From positions 2,243,001-2,307,000 of the forward strand of contig NZ_CP089985.1 in NCBI RefSeq assembly GCF_021390155.1: a DNA stretch of 64,000 nt. Reading direction: 5' to 3'. A model generated the notes under the pieces. It did not search any database. It was not told the origin of the DNA and worked only from the letters and a program-made list of their open reading frames with translations. The stretch is from Pseudomonas sp. HN11. Lineage in GTDB: Bacteria; Pseudomonadota; Gammaproteobacteria; Pseudomonadales; Pseudomonadaceae. Below, piece after piece: positions 17,396 to 26,709 of this stretch; the first letter of the stretch is position 1, and each line of letters starts with the position of its first letter. The translations under genes were made by a program, and so were the position numbers.

Positions 17396-17458
17396 ATAAG
17401 AACGGGCAGGGCGGTCATACATTGCCCTGCACCCCAGGCAACCTATGGGACCACTTAC

Positions 17459-18214
17459 ATGAAAACTGTATTGATTACCGGCTGCTCTTCGGGCTTCGGC
17501 CTGACCACCGCCAACTATTTCCTCGAACAAGGCTGGAAAGTTATCGCAACCATGCGCAGCCTCGACGAGCGCGTTTTGACGGCTTCCGAGCACCTGCGTG
17601 TGCTGGTGCTGGATGTGACCGACCCGGCCAGCATTGAGCAGGCGATAGACGCCGCAGGGCCGATCGATGTGCTGGTTAACAATGCCGGGATCGGCCTGTT
17701 GGGCGCCGTCGAAGGTACCCCGATGCACACGGCCCGCGAGCTTTTCGAAACCAATACATTGGGCACCATCGCCATGATCCAGGCCGTGCTGCCGCAGTTT
17801 CGCGAGCGCAAAGCCGGGGTGATCGTCAACGTAACGTCCACTGTGACGCTGATGTCGTTACCCCTGCTCAGCGTTTACACCGCAACCAAGGCGGCCGTGA
17901 ATGCGTTCACCGAATCCCTGGCGCTGGAGCTCGAGCCGTTCGGTATACGGGCCAGGCTGGTCTTGCCGGGACGTGCGCCTGGGACTGACTTCGCTAAAAA
18001 GGCGCAGCCTCGCATGCAGCACAGTATTCCACCCGCCTATGAGGGCCTGGCGCAGCAAGTATTTGCCCAATGGTCAACCTCCACCGTAGTGACGCACGCC
18101 CAGGACGTCGCCGAGGCAGTATGGCGTGCAGCCGTTGATCCAAGCGCGCCGATGCGCATCGCAGCCGGCGAAGACGCCGTCGAGTTGATGAAAGAGCAAT
18201 CATCAGTCGCTTAG
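17459..18214 (+). CDS. SDR-family oxidoreductase
   Basis: A classical SDR of 251 residues. It has TGCSSGFGLTTA at the cofactor site, NNAGIGLLG, the catalytic serine in VNVTSTVTLMS-like sequence and YTATKAAVNAF holding Tyr and Lys. The C-terminus lacks the usual VDGG ending and instead has a longer tail, as in retinol-dehydrogenase-like or ketoreductase-like members. It lies 63 bp after the NmrA-like gene on the same strand. The substrate is unknown. Confidence 0.87.
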   Translation: MKTVLITGCSSGFGLTTANYFLEQGWKVIATMRSLDERVLTASEHLRVLVLDVTDPASIEQAIDAAGPIDVLVNNAGIGLLGAVEGTPMHTARELFETNTLGTIAMIQAVLPQFRERKAGVIVNVTSTVTLMSLPLLSVYTATKAAVNAFTESLALELEPFGIRARLVLPGRAPGTDFAKKAQPRMQHSIPPAYEGLAQQVFAQWSTSTVVTHAQDVAEAVWRAAVDPSAPMRIAAGEDAVELMKEQSSVA

Positions 18215-18247
18215 ATAGGGCTCAGAAAAAACAGAAAGGAGCAGCCA

Positions 18248-18655
18248 ATGTTCGATACCAAAGTCGCAATTATCGTCCGCAATGACTTGCAGATCTGGCA
18301 GCGCTTGAACGTCGTCGCGTTTCTTGCAAGCGGCATTGCTTCGGCGGCTCCCGAGGCCATTGGCGACACTTATGTCGATGCCAATGGCCACGTCTATGGA
18401 AAGATGCTGGGGCAGCCGATGCTCATATTCGAAGCCGATCTGGTGGGGATCCAGGCTGCCCATCGCATCGCATTGGCGCGTGATATCACGGTTGTGCCGT
18501 ATGTGTTTGCCATGTTTTCAACCGGCCATGATGAAGCGAACCGTGAGGCATTTCTCGCAGAAGACCCCCAACATCTGAACCTGGTGGGGATAGGTATTCG
18601 AGGACCAAAGAAGGCTGTGGAAAAAGCGACCAAGGGCTTATTGCTTCATGCGTGA
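18248..18655 (+). CDS. DUF2000 family protein
   Basis: A 135-residue protein matching the DUF2000 pattern: short N-terminal strand (KVAIIVRNDLQIWQRLNVVA), the central FLASGIA segment and the YVDANG/PMLIFEAD middle. The family is uncharacterised and thought to have a peptidyl-tRNA-hydrolase-II-like fold. AAGGAG precedes ATG 18248. It closes the run NmrA-SDR-DUF2000 with a 33 bp gap, so it is likely co-expressed with two oxidoreductases. No function is claimed. Confidence 0.8.
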   Translation: MFDTKVAIIVRNDLQIWQRLNVVAFLASGIASAAPEAIGDTYVDANGHVYGKMLGQPMLIFEADLVGIQAAHRIALARDITVVPYVFAMFSTGHDEANREAFLAEDPQHLNLVGIGIRGPKKAVEKATKGLLLHA

Positions 18656-18714
18656 CAGGGTTGAGACCCAGTCGCGCAGTTGAAACTTAAACCGATCCAA
18701 CCGCCGATGATTCT

Positions 18715-19155
18715 TCAATCGCCTGCGCCCAACGCTGCCGCGAATGCCTCGGGAGTGGGGCTTTCCGGCCAGGTTGCGAGAGTGGCAGGCAAGCTCAGCC
18801 ACGGCTGTTTGTGCTTGACCCAAATGTGCGCGACAGGGCTCAAGGCGGCGCGGTCGTCGAGCGTGCCCGCACGAAGAATCCAAAGTCCAGGCGCTGCCGA
18901 AGTGGTGTTGTAGATGCGCGTATGACAGCTCGCGCACAGATGGTGATGCGCGACCTGCCTTTGGTCCTGATAGCTATATTCGACAGTCGCCCCCTCCAGG
19001 ACAAAAGCGTCCTTGGGCAGCATCGCATGCAGCGCAAAGCTGCTGCCGCTCCAGATTTGGCAAAACTGGCAATGACATGCATAGATGGCGACCTGTACGT
19101 CGCTGATAGAACGATAGGAAACGGCGCCGCAACGGCAACCACCGGCAATTTTCAT
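18715..19155 (-). CDS. GFA-family zinc-binding protein
   Basis: A 146-residue protein of the GFA (glutathione-dependent formaldehyde-activating enzyme-like) family. The zinc ligands are clear: CRCG near the N-terminus, CHCQFC around residue 32 and CASCHTRIY around residue 78. The family fold is a small beta-tent around two zinc ions; most members are not proven formaldehyde enzymes. ATG 19155 starts the family pattern MKIAGGCRCGAV. It is divergent from the following LysR gene, with about 120 bp between starts, so that LysR may control it. Confidence 0.88.
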   Translation of the reverse strand: MKIAGGCRCGAVSYRSISDVQVAIYACHCQFCQIWSGSSFALHAMLPKDAFVLEGATVEYSYQDQRQVAHHHLCASCHTRIYNTTSAAPGLWILRAGTLDDRAALSPVAHIWVKHKQPWLSLPATLATWPESPTPEAFAAALGAGD

Positions 19156-19277
19156 GCGTGAAATCTCGTGTTTGGGCGACTGAATGATTGATGCAGCGCA
19201 CCAATACGGGTAAAGCATGCACAAGTTTGCGCCTGATTAAAATTGATCAAACCTTTCTACCCGCTCGCAGGAAATGT

Positions 19278-20183
19278 ATGAACCTCCCGCCACTTCAATG
19301 GGAAACCCAGCGGGTCTTCCTGGCTGTTCTTCGAACCGGAAGCCTGTCCGCGGCGGCACGAGCGCTGGGCATTGCCCAAGCCACCGCCAGACGACGTATC
19401 GACGCACTGGAGGGCAGCGTGGGAACGAGTTTGTTCGTGCGTTCGCCAGCGGGATTGATGCCCACGGACACCGCCCGAGAGTTGATTGGCCATGCGCAAT
19501 CGATGGCATTGGCCGCCGAAGCGTTCGCTCGTGCGGCGTCCGCGCAGGCCAATGTGCCTGGCGGTACAGTGAGGGTCACTAGCAACCAGTTGCTGGGCGT
19601 GGAAGTGCTCCCTTCAATGCTGCGCGAGATCCGCGCCGCCCAGCCCCAGTTGGCGCTCGAACTGAGCGTGTCGAATCGCCTGGAAGACCTGGCATTGCAG
19701 GAGGCAGATGTGGCCGTACGCATTCGTCGGCCGGTCGAGGCCTCCGTTGTCACTCGGCATGTGGGTGATTTGCGCGTGGGTCTGTATGCGACGGCGGGGT
19801 TGCTCGAGTACCGAGGCCGGCCGCGATGCGCAAATGAATTAAGCGAATATCCGGTCATCGGTCCGGACCGCAACCTGGCGGAGCAGGCGTTCCTGGCACA
19901 ACAAGGTTTTGCCTGTACAGGGGAGCACGCAGTGTTTCGCAGCGACGATCACCTGGCCCAGTTCGCAGCACTGCGCGCAGGGCTGGGCATCGGCGTGTGC
20001 TCGAGCCAACTGGCGCGCCGTCATGACCTGGTGCGCGTGCTGCCCGAGCAGGTGGACTTCCCGGTGGACGTCTGGGTCGCGATGCACCAAGACTTGAAGC
20101 GGGTGCGACGTGTCTCGCTGGTATTTGATGCACTTTCGCAATCGCTGTCAGAGTTCTTAACCGATGCCTGGCTGGATAGTTGA
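19278..20183 (+). CDS. LysR-family transcriptional regulator
   Basis: A 301-residue LysR regulator with helix-turn-helix around residues 18-45 (GSLSAAARALGIAQATARRR) and a standard effector domain (GTVRVTSNQLLGVEVLP). ATG 19278 is preceded by AGGA and matches the family start; an upstream in-frame start at 19188 would add thirty atypical residues. It is divergent from the GFA-family gene, its probable target. Confidence 0.9.
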   Translation: MNLPPLQWETQRVFLAVLRTGSLSAAARALGIAQATARRRIDALEGSVGTSLFVRSPAGLMPTDTARELIGHAQSMALAAEAFARAASAQANVPGGTVRVTSNQLLGVEVLPSMLREIRAAQPQLALELSVSNRLEDLALQEADVAVRIRRPVEASVVTRHVGDLRVGLYATAGLLEYRGRPRCANELSEYPVIGPDRNLAEQAFLAQQGFACTGEHAVFRSDDHLAQFAALRAGLGIGVCSSQLARRHDLVRVLPEQVDFPVDVWVAMHQDLKRVRRVSLVFDALSQSLSEFLTDAWLDS

Positions 20184-20347
20184 GTGCCCGCCAAGCCCGA
20201 ACTGAAAGTGAGTGAGATCAGACTGGGCATCTGTTTCAGACATACCCCGTCGAATACGCATAAGGCCCTGATAAGCGTCAGTGCGTTTTGCCTCGGGGCT
20301 GTCGTTCGCCTTTAAGGTACCGCGCTGCCTGACTAAGTGACGTGGCA

Positions 20348-20370
20348 GTCACCGGCACCCAGCCGGTAAC
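20348..20370. terminator. Hairpin between LysR and the orphan gene
   Basis: GTCACCGGC and GCCGGTAAC pair with one mismatch around a 5-base loop, between two convergent genes (stops at 20183 and 20397). There is no T-run on either side, so termination is only a guess. Confidence 0.3.
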
Positions 20371-20396
20371 TGCGACATCAGATCCGAACGTTTGGA

Positions 20397-21173
20397 TCAA
20401 GCCGCAGGCCTGACCCGGAAAGCCAGGAAAACCGGCCCCCCTGGAAACGTGCTGACCTCCAGTTCATCCAGTGGGTTGAGAGTACGTGTGCGGTTTCCCG
20501 CATTGCTGTAAAGCGTGTGGCCGCTCGATGCGGCGATGCTGATCTTGCCGGCTGCCGCCTGGATCAACGTCGCCCTGAAGCCTTCGGTCACATCATCGCC
20601 GATTGTCAGCGTGACATCCGTATTGCTGATGACCAGAATCGACTTGCCTGAGTCCGCCATGGTCAGGGCTCTGCTGCCCGTGATCGAGATATTGGTATGC
20701 ACATGGCCCCCGGCGTGATAACTGACCATCCGGGGATCGGCAAAGACGCGGGCGAATGCCCCGACATAGTTGACGCTGGCGCGCATGTCATCGAACTGTT
20801 CCACCACGTAGGTGCCAATGCTGCCGGTATCCGCTGCGTCGACGTCCAGCGCCCATTTGCGGCCTACCAAGAGTCCGATCTGGGTATTGTCACGTACACC
20901 TGCACGGACTTCTTCGAGAAACAGCGTACCGACCTGGCGCCCGCCGTTGCCTTGGGCATAGGTCAATCGTGCAATGGAGTGGCTGTCACCTGTCGGGCTG
21001 CCCTGGGAGGTGTTAACGCGGTAGTCGACGCAATCCGCCGAGACGATGGTGGTCGTCGTATTGCTGTCAGGCGCCCAAGTGAAATCCAGGGCTCGGCCGG
21101 TTTTAGCTTGCTCGAATGAGATGGTAGGTTGCGAGGTGGCGGTAGAACTTGACTGCTTCAAATCGTCGCTCAT
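20397..21173 (-). CDS. Orphan protein of unknown family, beta-rich
   Basis: I do not recognise this 258-residue protein. It has no signal peptide, membrane segment or catalytic motif. The sequence is rich in Thr, Ser, Val and Gly with alternating patterns typical of beta structure. The second half (SITGSRALTMADSGKSILVI, ..TLTIGDDVTEGF) resembles phage tail-fibre or receptor-binding repeats, though this is an impression. ATG 21173 fits AAGGA 8 bases upstream; the frame is open to 21506, but those residues overlap the TetR gene on the other strand. It is divergent from TetR, separated by about 140 bp. Confidence 0.7.
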   Translation of the reverse strand: MSDDLKQSSSTATSQPTISFEQAKTGRALDFTWAPDSNTTTTIVSADCVDYRVNTSQGSPTGDSHSIARLTYAQGNGGRQVGTLFLEEVRAGVRDNTQIGLLVGRKWALDVDAADTGSIGTYVVEQFDDMRASVNYVGAFARVFADPRMVSYHAGGHVHTNISITGSRALTMADSGKSILVISNTDVTLTIGDDVTEGFRATLIQAAAGKISIAASSGHTLYSNAGNRTRTLNPLDELEVSTFPGGPVFLAFRVRPAA

Positions 21174-21314
21174 GATGCTCATCCTTAAGTTGTTTAGCTG
21201 TACATAAATACAGTAGTCAGGATTTTTTTCTTCGTGCGGTTTTGCCGACGAACTGCACTCATGCATGGGGGCGTGTAGAGTGACCGGCAATTCCCCGGCA
21301 AAGGTGACCCAAGG

Positions 21315-21986
21315 ATGTCGAAACCCGCAAAACCGCAAGGCAAGAGCCAGGACACAGGCTGGCGTGGCTCGGTCGATGTGTGGCTGGATGCCGCTTACGC
21401 GGCCCTGAAAGAATCCGGCATCGATGCCGTGCGCGTGATGCCCCTGGCCAAGCAGCTTGGTCTGTCGCGCACCAGTTTCTATTGGTTTTTCGAGGACCGG
21501 GAGCAATTGCTATCGGCCTTGCTGAGCCGTTGGCGCGACAAGAACACCGGCAACCTGGTGTACCAGTGCGAGCGCTATGCCGAGAGTATTTGCGAAGCCA
21601 TTCTCAACGTCTTCGAGTGCTGGTTGAACCCGGAGCTGTTCGACTCGCAATTCGAATTTGCCGTGCGCAGTTGGGCGATGCAGTCGGCAGAGGTCGCGGC
21701 AGAAATCGCGTTGGCCGATGAGACCCGTATCAACGTCTTGACCGGGATGTTTCGACGTTTTGGCTACGATGAAGAGGCCGCCGATGTGCGGGCCCGCACC
21801 ATCTACTTGACGCAGATCGGCTATATCTCGATGAACACAGACGAGGACGTGGTGGTACGGTTCCGGCGTATTCCCCAATACGTCAGCGTGTTCACCGGCA
21901 AGGCCTTGAAGCGGCGCGAACTGGACCGCTTCTATGGGGCGTTTGGCTACGCTGAAACCACGCCGGGGGTGTTTGAGGCTTTTTAG
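21315..21986 (+). CDS. TetR-family transcriptional regulator
   Basis: A 223-residue TetR-type repressor. The helix-turn-helix is clear (VRVMPLAKQLGLSRTSFYWF then FEDREQLL) at about residues 40-70. The N-terminus is lysine-rich and the C-terminal ligand domain is divergent, as is usual. It is convergent with the flavin oxidoreductase gene (stops overlap by 4 bp) and divergent from the orphan gene at 20397-21173. Either could be its target; divergent orientation favours the orphan gene. Confidence 0.88.
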   Translation: MSKPAKPQGKSQDTGWRGSVDVWLDAAYAALKESGIDAVRVMPLAKQLGLSRTSFYWFFEDREQLLSALLSRWRDKNTGNLVYQCERYAESICEAILNVFECWLNPELFDSQFEFAVRSWAMQSAEVAAEIALADETRINVLTGMFRRFGYDEEAADVRARTIYLTQIGYISMNTDEDVVVRFRRIPQYVSVFTGKALKRRELDRFYGAFGYAETTPGVFEAF

Positions 21987-24019
21987 AGGTCTTTGACCAG
22001 GCGCAACGCATCGTAAATCGCCGCATGAGTATTGCGCGCCGCCACCGCATCACCGATTCTGAACAGCTGGAATCGACCCTCTCGGTTGGTCACGATGTTC
22101 TGCGCGTTCCCGGCGATCAAGTCGTGCTGCTCGACCGCGCCGCCATTGCTGGAATGCGCGCGCAGGTCGAAATACAGGTCATCCAGGGGAAGCGTGCCGT
22201 GGTTCACCACCACCTGGTCGACCACCCGCTGCTTGTGCACCGTGCCATAGTCACTGCTGAAAGTGGCAACTAGCCGACCGTCGCGTTTCTCCACCGTCTC
22301 GACCCGGTACGTCACTGTGAACGTCACATCCAGGTCCTGCAAGCTGCGCATGTAAGGCACCAGGTTCATGGCCATGACTTCCGGGGCGAACGCGCGGTCC
22401 GGGGTGACGATTTCGACGCTGGCACCACTTTGCGCAATCACCTCGGCGGCTTGCAGCGCGGCATGGTCGCCGGCGTCGTCGAAGATCAACACATGGCGCC
22501 CCGGTTTGACGTCGCCTGAAATGATGTCCCAGGTCGACACCACCAGTTCATTGCCCTCGGCCAGCACATCGGTATGGGGCATGCCGCCGGTGGCGACGAT
22601 CACTACGTCCGGCTCATGGGCCAGCACGGTCTCGGCTTCGGCCCAGGTGTTGAAGTGGAATTTCACGCCAAGGCGTTCGCATTGGGCCATGCGCCAGTCG
22701 ATGATGCCGATCATCTCGCGGCGTCGCTCGCTCAAGGCGGTCAGGCGGATTTGCCCGCCGGGTTGGTCTGCCGCCTCCAGCACCGTCACATCATGCCCGC
22801 GCTCGCCGGCAACCCTTGCGGCTTCCAGACCGGCCGGGCCCGTGCCGATGATCAGCACCTTGCGCTTGCGCGCAGCCTTGGGGATGTCATGGGGCATGCT
22901 GGTTTCACGGCCGGTCGCCGCGTTGTGGATGCAGTAGGCGGCGCCCCCCTGGTAGATGCGGTCCAGGCAGTAGTTGGCGCCGACGCAAGGCCGGATGTCT
23001 TCTTCACGCCGCTCGATGATCTTGCGCACAATATGCGGGTCGGTCATGTGGGCGCGGGTCATGCCGACCATGTCCACCTTGCCCGACGCGATGGCGTAGC
23101 GCGCGGTGGCGACGTCCGGGATTTTCGCCGCATGGAAGGTGGGAAAACCGGTGGAGGCGCGAATCTCGCCGGCAAAATCCAGGTGCGGCGAGTTGCGCAT
23201 GCCCTGGATCGGAATCACATCCGTCAGGCCCGCGTCGGTATCGATATGCCCGCGCACCACGTTGAGGAAGTCCACCAGCCCGCTGTCCTTGAGCATGTGC
23301 GACACCTGCAGGCCTTCGCTGGCGGTGAACCCGCCCGGCAGCGCTTCGTCGCCGGTGTAGCGCACGCCCAGCAGGAAGTCTTCACCGACGCGCTGGCGAA
23401 TCCCGCGCAAGACATCGAAGGTAAACCGCATGCGGTTCTCCAGGGAGCCACCGTAAGGGCCATCGAGGTCGTTGGTCAGTGGTGACCAGAACTGGTCCAT
23501 CAAATGGCCGTAGGCTTGTAGCTCCAGGCCGTCCAGCCCGGCTGCTTTCATGCGGTCGGCGGCGTCGACGTAGTCTTTGATGATCCGCTCGATGTCCCAG
23601 TCTTCCATCTGCTTCGGGAAGGAGCGGTGTGACGCTTCGCGACGGTGCGACGGCGAGACCACCGGTAGCCAGTCGGCTTTGTCCCAGCGTGTGCGGCGAC
23701 CCAGGTGTGTCAGCTGGATCATCACCGCCGCGCCGTGTTCGTGACACTCTTCGGTCAGGTCCTTCAACCAACCGACTACTTCATCTTTGTACGCCAGCAC
23801 GTTGTTGAACACCGGCGGGCTGTCCCGCGATACCGCCGCGGAGCCTGCGGTCATGGTCAAGGCCACACCGGCCTTGGCGCGTTCGACGTGATAGGCGCGG
23901 TACAACGCCTGCGGCATGCCGTCCACCGGGTAGGCCGGTTCGTGGGCCGTGGTCATGATCCGGTTGCGCAGGGTCAGGTGTTTGATTTTGTACGGCTGCA
24001 GCAGGGGATCGCTGGACAT
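21983..24019 (-). CDS. NADH:flavin oxidoreductase, DgcA/N-methylproline demethylase-like
   Basis: A 678-residue two-part flavoenzyme of the 2,4-dienoyl-CoA reductase/trimethylamine dehydrogenase type. Residues 1-360 form the FMN-binding old-yellow-enzyme barrel; the iron-sulfur region is CVGANYCLDRIYQGGAAYC, which has fewer cysteines than the usual four-cysteine cluster; then come the dinucleotide domains (IIGTGPAGLEAARVA). The ANYCLDRIY form recalls DgcA (dimethylglycine demethylation) and N-methylproline demethylases. ATG 24019 is preceded by GGAG; the frame extends to 24091. It likely removes N-methyl groups from an amino acid derivative (family-based inference). Confidence 0.82.
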   Translation of the reverse strand: MSSDPLLQPYKIKHLTLRNRIMTTAHEPAYPVDGMPQALYRAYHVERAKAGVALTMTAGSAAVSRDSPPVFNNVLAYKDEVVGWLKDLTEECHEHGAAVMIQLTHLGRRTRWDKADWLPVVSPSHRREASHRSFPKQMEDWDIERIIKDYVDAADRMKAAGLDGLELQAYGHLMDQFWSPLTNDLDGPYGGSLENRMRFTFDVLRGIRQRVGEDFLLGVRYTGDEALPGGFTASEGLQVSHMLKDSGLVDFLNVVRGHIDTDAGLTDVIPIQGMRNSPHLDFAGEIRASTGFPTFHAAKIPDVATARYAIASGKVDMVGMTRAHMTDPHIVRKIIERREEDIRPCVGANYCLDRIYQGGAAYCIHNAATGRETSMPHDIPKAARKRKVLIIGTGPAGLEAARVAGERGHDVTVLEAADQPGGQIRLTALSERRREMIGIIDWRMAQCERLGVKFHFNTWAEAETVLAHEPDVVIVATGGMPHTDVLAEGNELVVSTWDIISGDVKPGRHVLIFDDAGDHAALQAAEVIAQSGASVEIVTPDRAFAPEVMAMNLVPYMRSLQDLDVTFTVTYRVETVEKRDGRLVATFSSDYGTVHKQRVVDQVVVNHGTLPLDDLYFDLRAHSSNGGAVEQHDLIAGNAQNIVTNREGRFQLFRIGDAVAARNTHAAIYDALRLVKDL

Positions 24020-24174
24020 TATTGTGTGCTCCGTAGTGGGCATCATCAGGCTCGGCGATTTGAAATTAGGGTAAATGTACATATGTGTCAATAATTGACG
24101 ACATGCATGTACATTTTGATCGCGACGCTCTGAAGGCGTCGCTGAGATCGCCTTAACCCCTGGGAGGACGCCTG

Positions 24175-24258
24175 ATGAATGCCTTGCAGGAACACCTCAA
24201 GCGCGACAAGTGGTCATTGGCAGGCGCGGGAAAGCACGGCGAACAAGGCACGCTTTGA
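24175..24258 (+). CDS. Possible 27-residue small ORF or gene remnant
   Basis: ATG 24175 is preceded by GGGAGG at ideal spacing and opens 27 codons (MNALQEHLKRDKWSLAGAGK..) ending in TGA at 24258. The ribosome-binding site is stronger than for most genes here, but no family is recognised. It could be a leader peptide, the start of a deleted gene, or chance. It lies between the divergent upstream side of the flavin oxidoreductase and the stop of the LysR gene. Confidence 0.3.
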   Translation: MNALQEHLKRDKWSLAGAGKHGEQGTL

Positions 24259-24304
24259 GGGGATGTCCAATCCGGCGCTGGTTTCCAACACCCGGTAAGC
24301 CTGC

Positions 24305-25222
24305 TTATTCCTGCGGCTTGAACATCGGCAATCGCGCCAGCATCCAGTTCAACAGCTCCTGCGCAGGGGCGGCCAAGGGGCGGGCGGCCTTCACCAGCAA
24401 TTTGGCTTCCACCCCCAGCAGCAGGGGGTGATCAATCAGCACCGACGCCAACTCGCCATTTTCGATTTCCCGGGAGGCCGCGAACTCCCCGGCCAGTGAG
24501 GCAAAGTCGCCATTGGCAACCAGACGCTTGAGCGCCGCCAACGAATTGCTGACCAGAATCGGGCGCACCTGGATCTTCTCGGCATACTCAAGCAGGGTGA
24601 TGGCATGCCCGATGCCGAAGGTAGTCGGCGTGAGTACCAGCGGGCATTCGAGCACATCCTGCACGGTTGCCATGCTGCCGCGCACGGCCAACGGGTGATC
24701 GGGACGCACCAGCAACATCACCGGCTGCAAGGAGGCGGCGCGAAAATCGATGTGCGGGTGTGCAGGCGGGTTGTACGCCAGGCCGATGTGCGCACGGTTT
24801 TCGGCAACCTCGTCGAGCACATCCACCACCGGCAAGATATCCAACGTGACTTCAAGCTTGGGGTACTGCTTGCAGAAGGGCGCGAGCACATTGTCCACCA
24901 GCACATCCACATACCCTTCACTGATCACCACGCGCACATGGCCTTGCTGCAAGCCCTTGATCGCTTGCAACTGGTCTTCGAGTTTCTCCTGGTGTGAACG
25001 ATAGCCGCGCCAGAACTCGAGCAAATGCGCCGCCGCCTCGGTCGGTTGCACACCACGGGCCTGGCGTTCGAATAGCTTGGCGCCCAACTCTTCCTCCAGC
25101 AGTTTGATCTGGCGGGTAATCACCGAGGGCGAGGTGTTGATGCTGTCCGCCGCACCTCGAATGGAACCGTGCATCAGCACTTCATGAAAGTAGCGCAGGC
25201 GTTGCTGATTGATCTCTCGCAT
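24305..25222 (-). CDS. LysR-family transcriptional regulator
   Basis: A 305-residue LysR regulator (start ATG 25222; the frame upstream to 25396 overlaps the divergent MFS gene and is rejected). The helix-turn-helix [20 protein letters not shown] lies at about residues 18-40, and the effector domain begins near [12 protein letters not shown]. It is divergent from the MFS-creatininase pair, so it most likely regulates their expression in response to an imported compound. Confidence 0.9.
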   Translation of the reverse strand: MREINQQRLRYFHEVLMHGSIRGAADSINTSPSVITRQIKLLEEELGAKLFERQARGVQPTEAAAHLLEFWRGYRSHQEKLEDQLQAIKGLQQGHVRVVISEGYVDVLVDNVLAPFCKQYPKLEVTLDILPVVDVLDEVAENRAHIGLAYNPPAHPHIDFRAASLQPVMLLVRPDHPLAVRGSMATVQDVLECPLVLTPTTFGIGHAITLLEYAEKIQVRPILVSNSLAALKRLVANGDFASLAGEFAASREIENGELASVLIDHPLLLGVEAKLLVKAARPLAAPAQELLNWMLARLPMFKPQE

Positions 25223-25246
25223 AAGGGTTACCGTCGTAAAGGTTGC

Positions 25247-25263
25247 GTTGCCTGTAGGGCAAC
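25247..25263. promoter_or_regulatory. Inverted repeat in the LysR/MFS divergent promoter
   Basis: GTTGCC-TGTAG-GGCAAC is a perfect 6-bp inverted repeat between the divergent starts at 25222 and 25359, where a LysR operator is expected. Confidence 0.35.
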
Positions 25264-25358
25264 ACTGCGCGAACTTAGTTGCTCTTGCTGGTGATGATGG
25301 GCCGGCGCACCATGGATTGGCAAGCCCGCAGCACCCACAAGAATAACGGGAGATACGT

Positions 25359-26672
25359 ATGCCAAACGCACTGGCGCCGACATCCAACGAGGCCATTTCT
25401 GCCCTCTATCACAAGCTCAACTGGCGGCTGCTGCCCCTGTTGTTTATCGGTTACGTCTTCGCCTACCTGGACCGTATCAACGTCGGTTTCGCCAAGCTGC
25501 AGATGCAAAGCGACCTGGGGCTGTCCGATGCGGCCTACGGTGCCGGTGCCGGGATTTTCTTCATCGGCTACGTGCTGTTCGAACTGCCCAGCACCCTGAT
25601 GCTGCCGCGCATCGGCGCGCGCAAAACCTTCAGCCGCATTCTCGTGCTGTGGGGCATCACCTCCGCTTGCATGCTGTTTGTGCGCGACGTGCCGACGTTT
25701 TATGCCATGCGCTTTTTGCTGGGCGTGTTCGAAGCCGGTTTTGCACCGGGCATGATCTATTACCTGTCCCGCTGGTACGGCCCGAATCGCATGGCGCGGG
25801 CGATTGCCATCGTGTTTATCGCCGGGCCCATGGGCGGCATCCTGGGTGGCCCGATATCCGCGTGGCTGATCACCACCTTTGCCGGCGTGGGTGGCCTGGC
25901 CGGGTGGCAATGGATGTTCCTGATCGAAGGTTTGCCCTGTGTGTTTCTCGGCGTGCTCATGTATTTCGTGCTGTGTGATCGGCCCGCGGATGCGCCGTGG
26001 CTGAACGCCGCCGAAAAGCACTTGCTGGAAACCGAACTGGGTACGGCGAGCGCCCGCAGCCATTCGTTTCGTTCCGTATTGCGCGACCCCAAGCTATATG
26101 TCCTGGCGTCGGCGTACTTCTGCATCATCTTCTCGATCTACGCCATGAGCTTCTGGCTGCCCGCCGTCATCAGAGCCCTGGGCGTCAACGACACCCAGCA
26201 GTTGGGCTGGTACGCCGCGCTGCCTTATGTTGGCGCGGCGCTGGGGATGTACTGGATCGGGCGGCGTTCGGATCGCCTGGGGGAACGACGTTTGCACTGT
26301 GCCATTCCCGCCGCCACCGGTGCGGTCCTGCTGATCTTCTATCCCTTGGCAGGCGGCAACCTGCTGGTGTCGATGGCACTGCTGATCCTGTCGATCAGCA
26401 TGATGTTCATGGCTTACACCGTGTTATGGGCGATGCCCTCCGAGCACATCAAGGGTGATGCGGCCGCAGGCGGCATCGCACTGATCAACACCATCGGGTT
26501 GTCCGGTGGCTTCTGGGGCCCGGCCATGATCGGTTGGGCCAAAACCGCCACCGGCAGTCTCGACACGGGGCTCGTTGCGGTGGGCTGCGTGTTCCTGTGC
26601 GCAGCCTTCGTGATCATCGCGACCAAACCGCGTATACGCACCGGCTCGGCAGGCGAGTACAGCGCGGGCTGA
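25359..26672 (+). CDS. MFS transporter, anion:cation symporter family
   Basis: A 437-residue, 12-helix carrier of the ACS family; [16 protein letters not shown] is the usual first-helix signature. ATG 25359 follows GGGAG. It is followed after 37 bp by a creatininase-family amidohydrolase, probably in one operon, and is divergent from LysR. The carrier presumably imports the substrate of that hydrolase. Confidence 0.9.
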   Translation: MPNALAPTSNEAISALYHKLNWRLLPLLFIGYVFAYLDRINVGFAKLQMQSDLGLSDAAYGAGAGIFFIGYVLFELPSTLMLPRIGARKTFSRILVLWGITSACMLFVRDVPTFYAMRFLLGVFEAGFAPGMIYYLSRWYGPNRMARAIAIVFIAGPMGGILGGPISAWLITTFAGVGGLAGWQWMFLIEGLPCVFLGVLMYFVLCDRPADAPWLNAAEKHLLETELGTASARSHSFRSVLRDPKLYVLASAYFCIIFSIYAMSFWLPAVIRALGVNDTQQLGWYAALPYVGAALGMYWIGRRSDRLGERRLHCAIPAATGAVLLIFYPLAGGNLLVSMALLILSISMMFMAYTVLWAMPSEHIKGDAAAGGIALINTIGLSGGFWGPAMIGWAKTATGSLDTGLVAVGCVFLCAAFVIIATKPRIRTGSAGEYSAG

Positions 26673-26709
26673 GCAGCCCGCAGTCATTGAAAAATACGAG
26701 GAACTCATC

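Noticed and set aside
21174..21506. N-terminal extension of the orphan protein
   Set aside because: It would overlap the 5' part of the TetR gene on the opposite strand, and ATG 21173 has a proper ribosome-binding site.
22574..23485. A 303-codon + strand frame inside the flavin oxidoreductase gene
   Set aside because: Antisense shadow of a recognised enzyme with no domain of its own.
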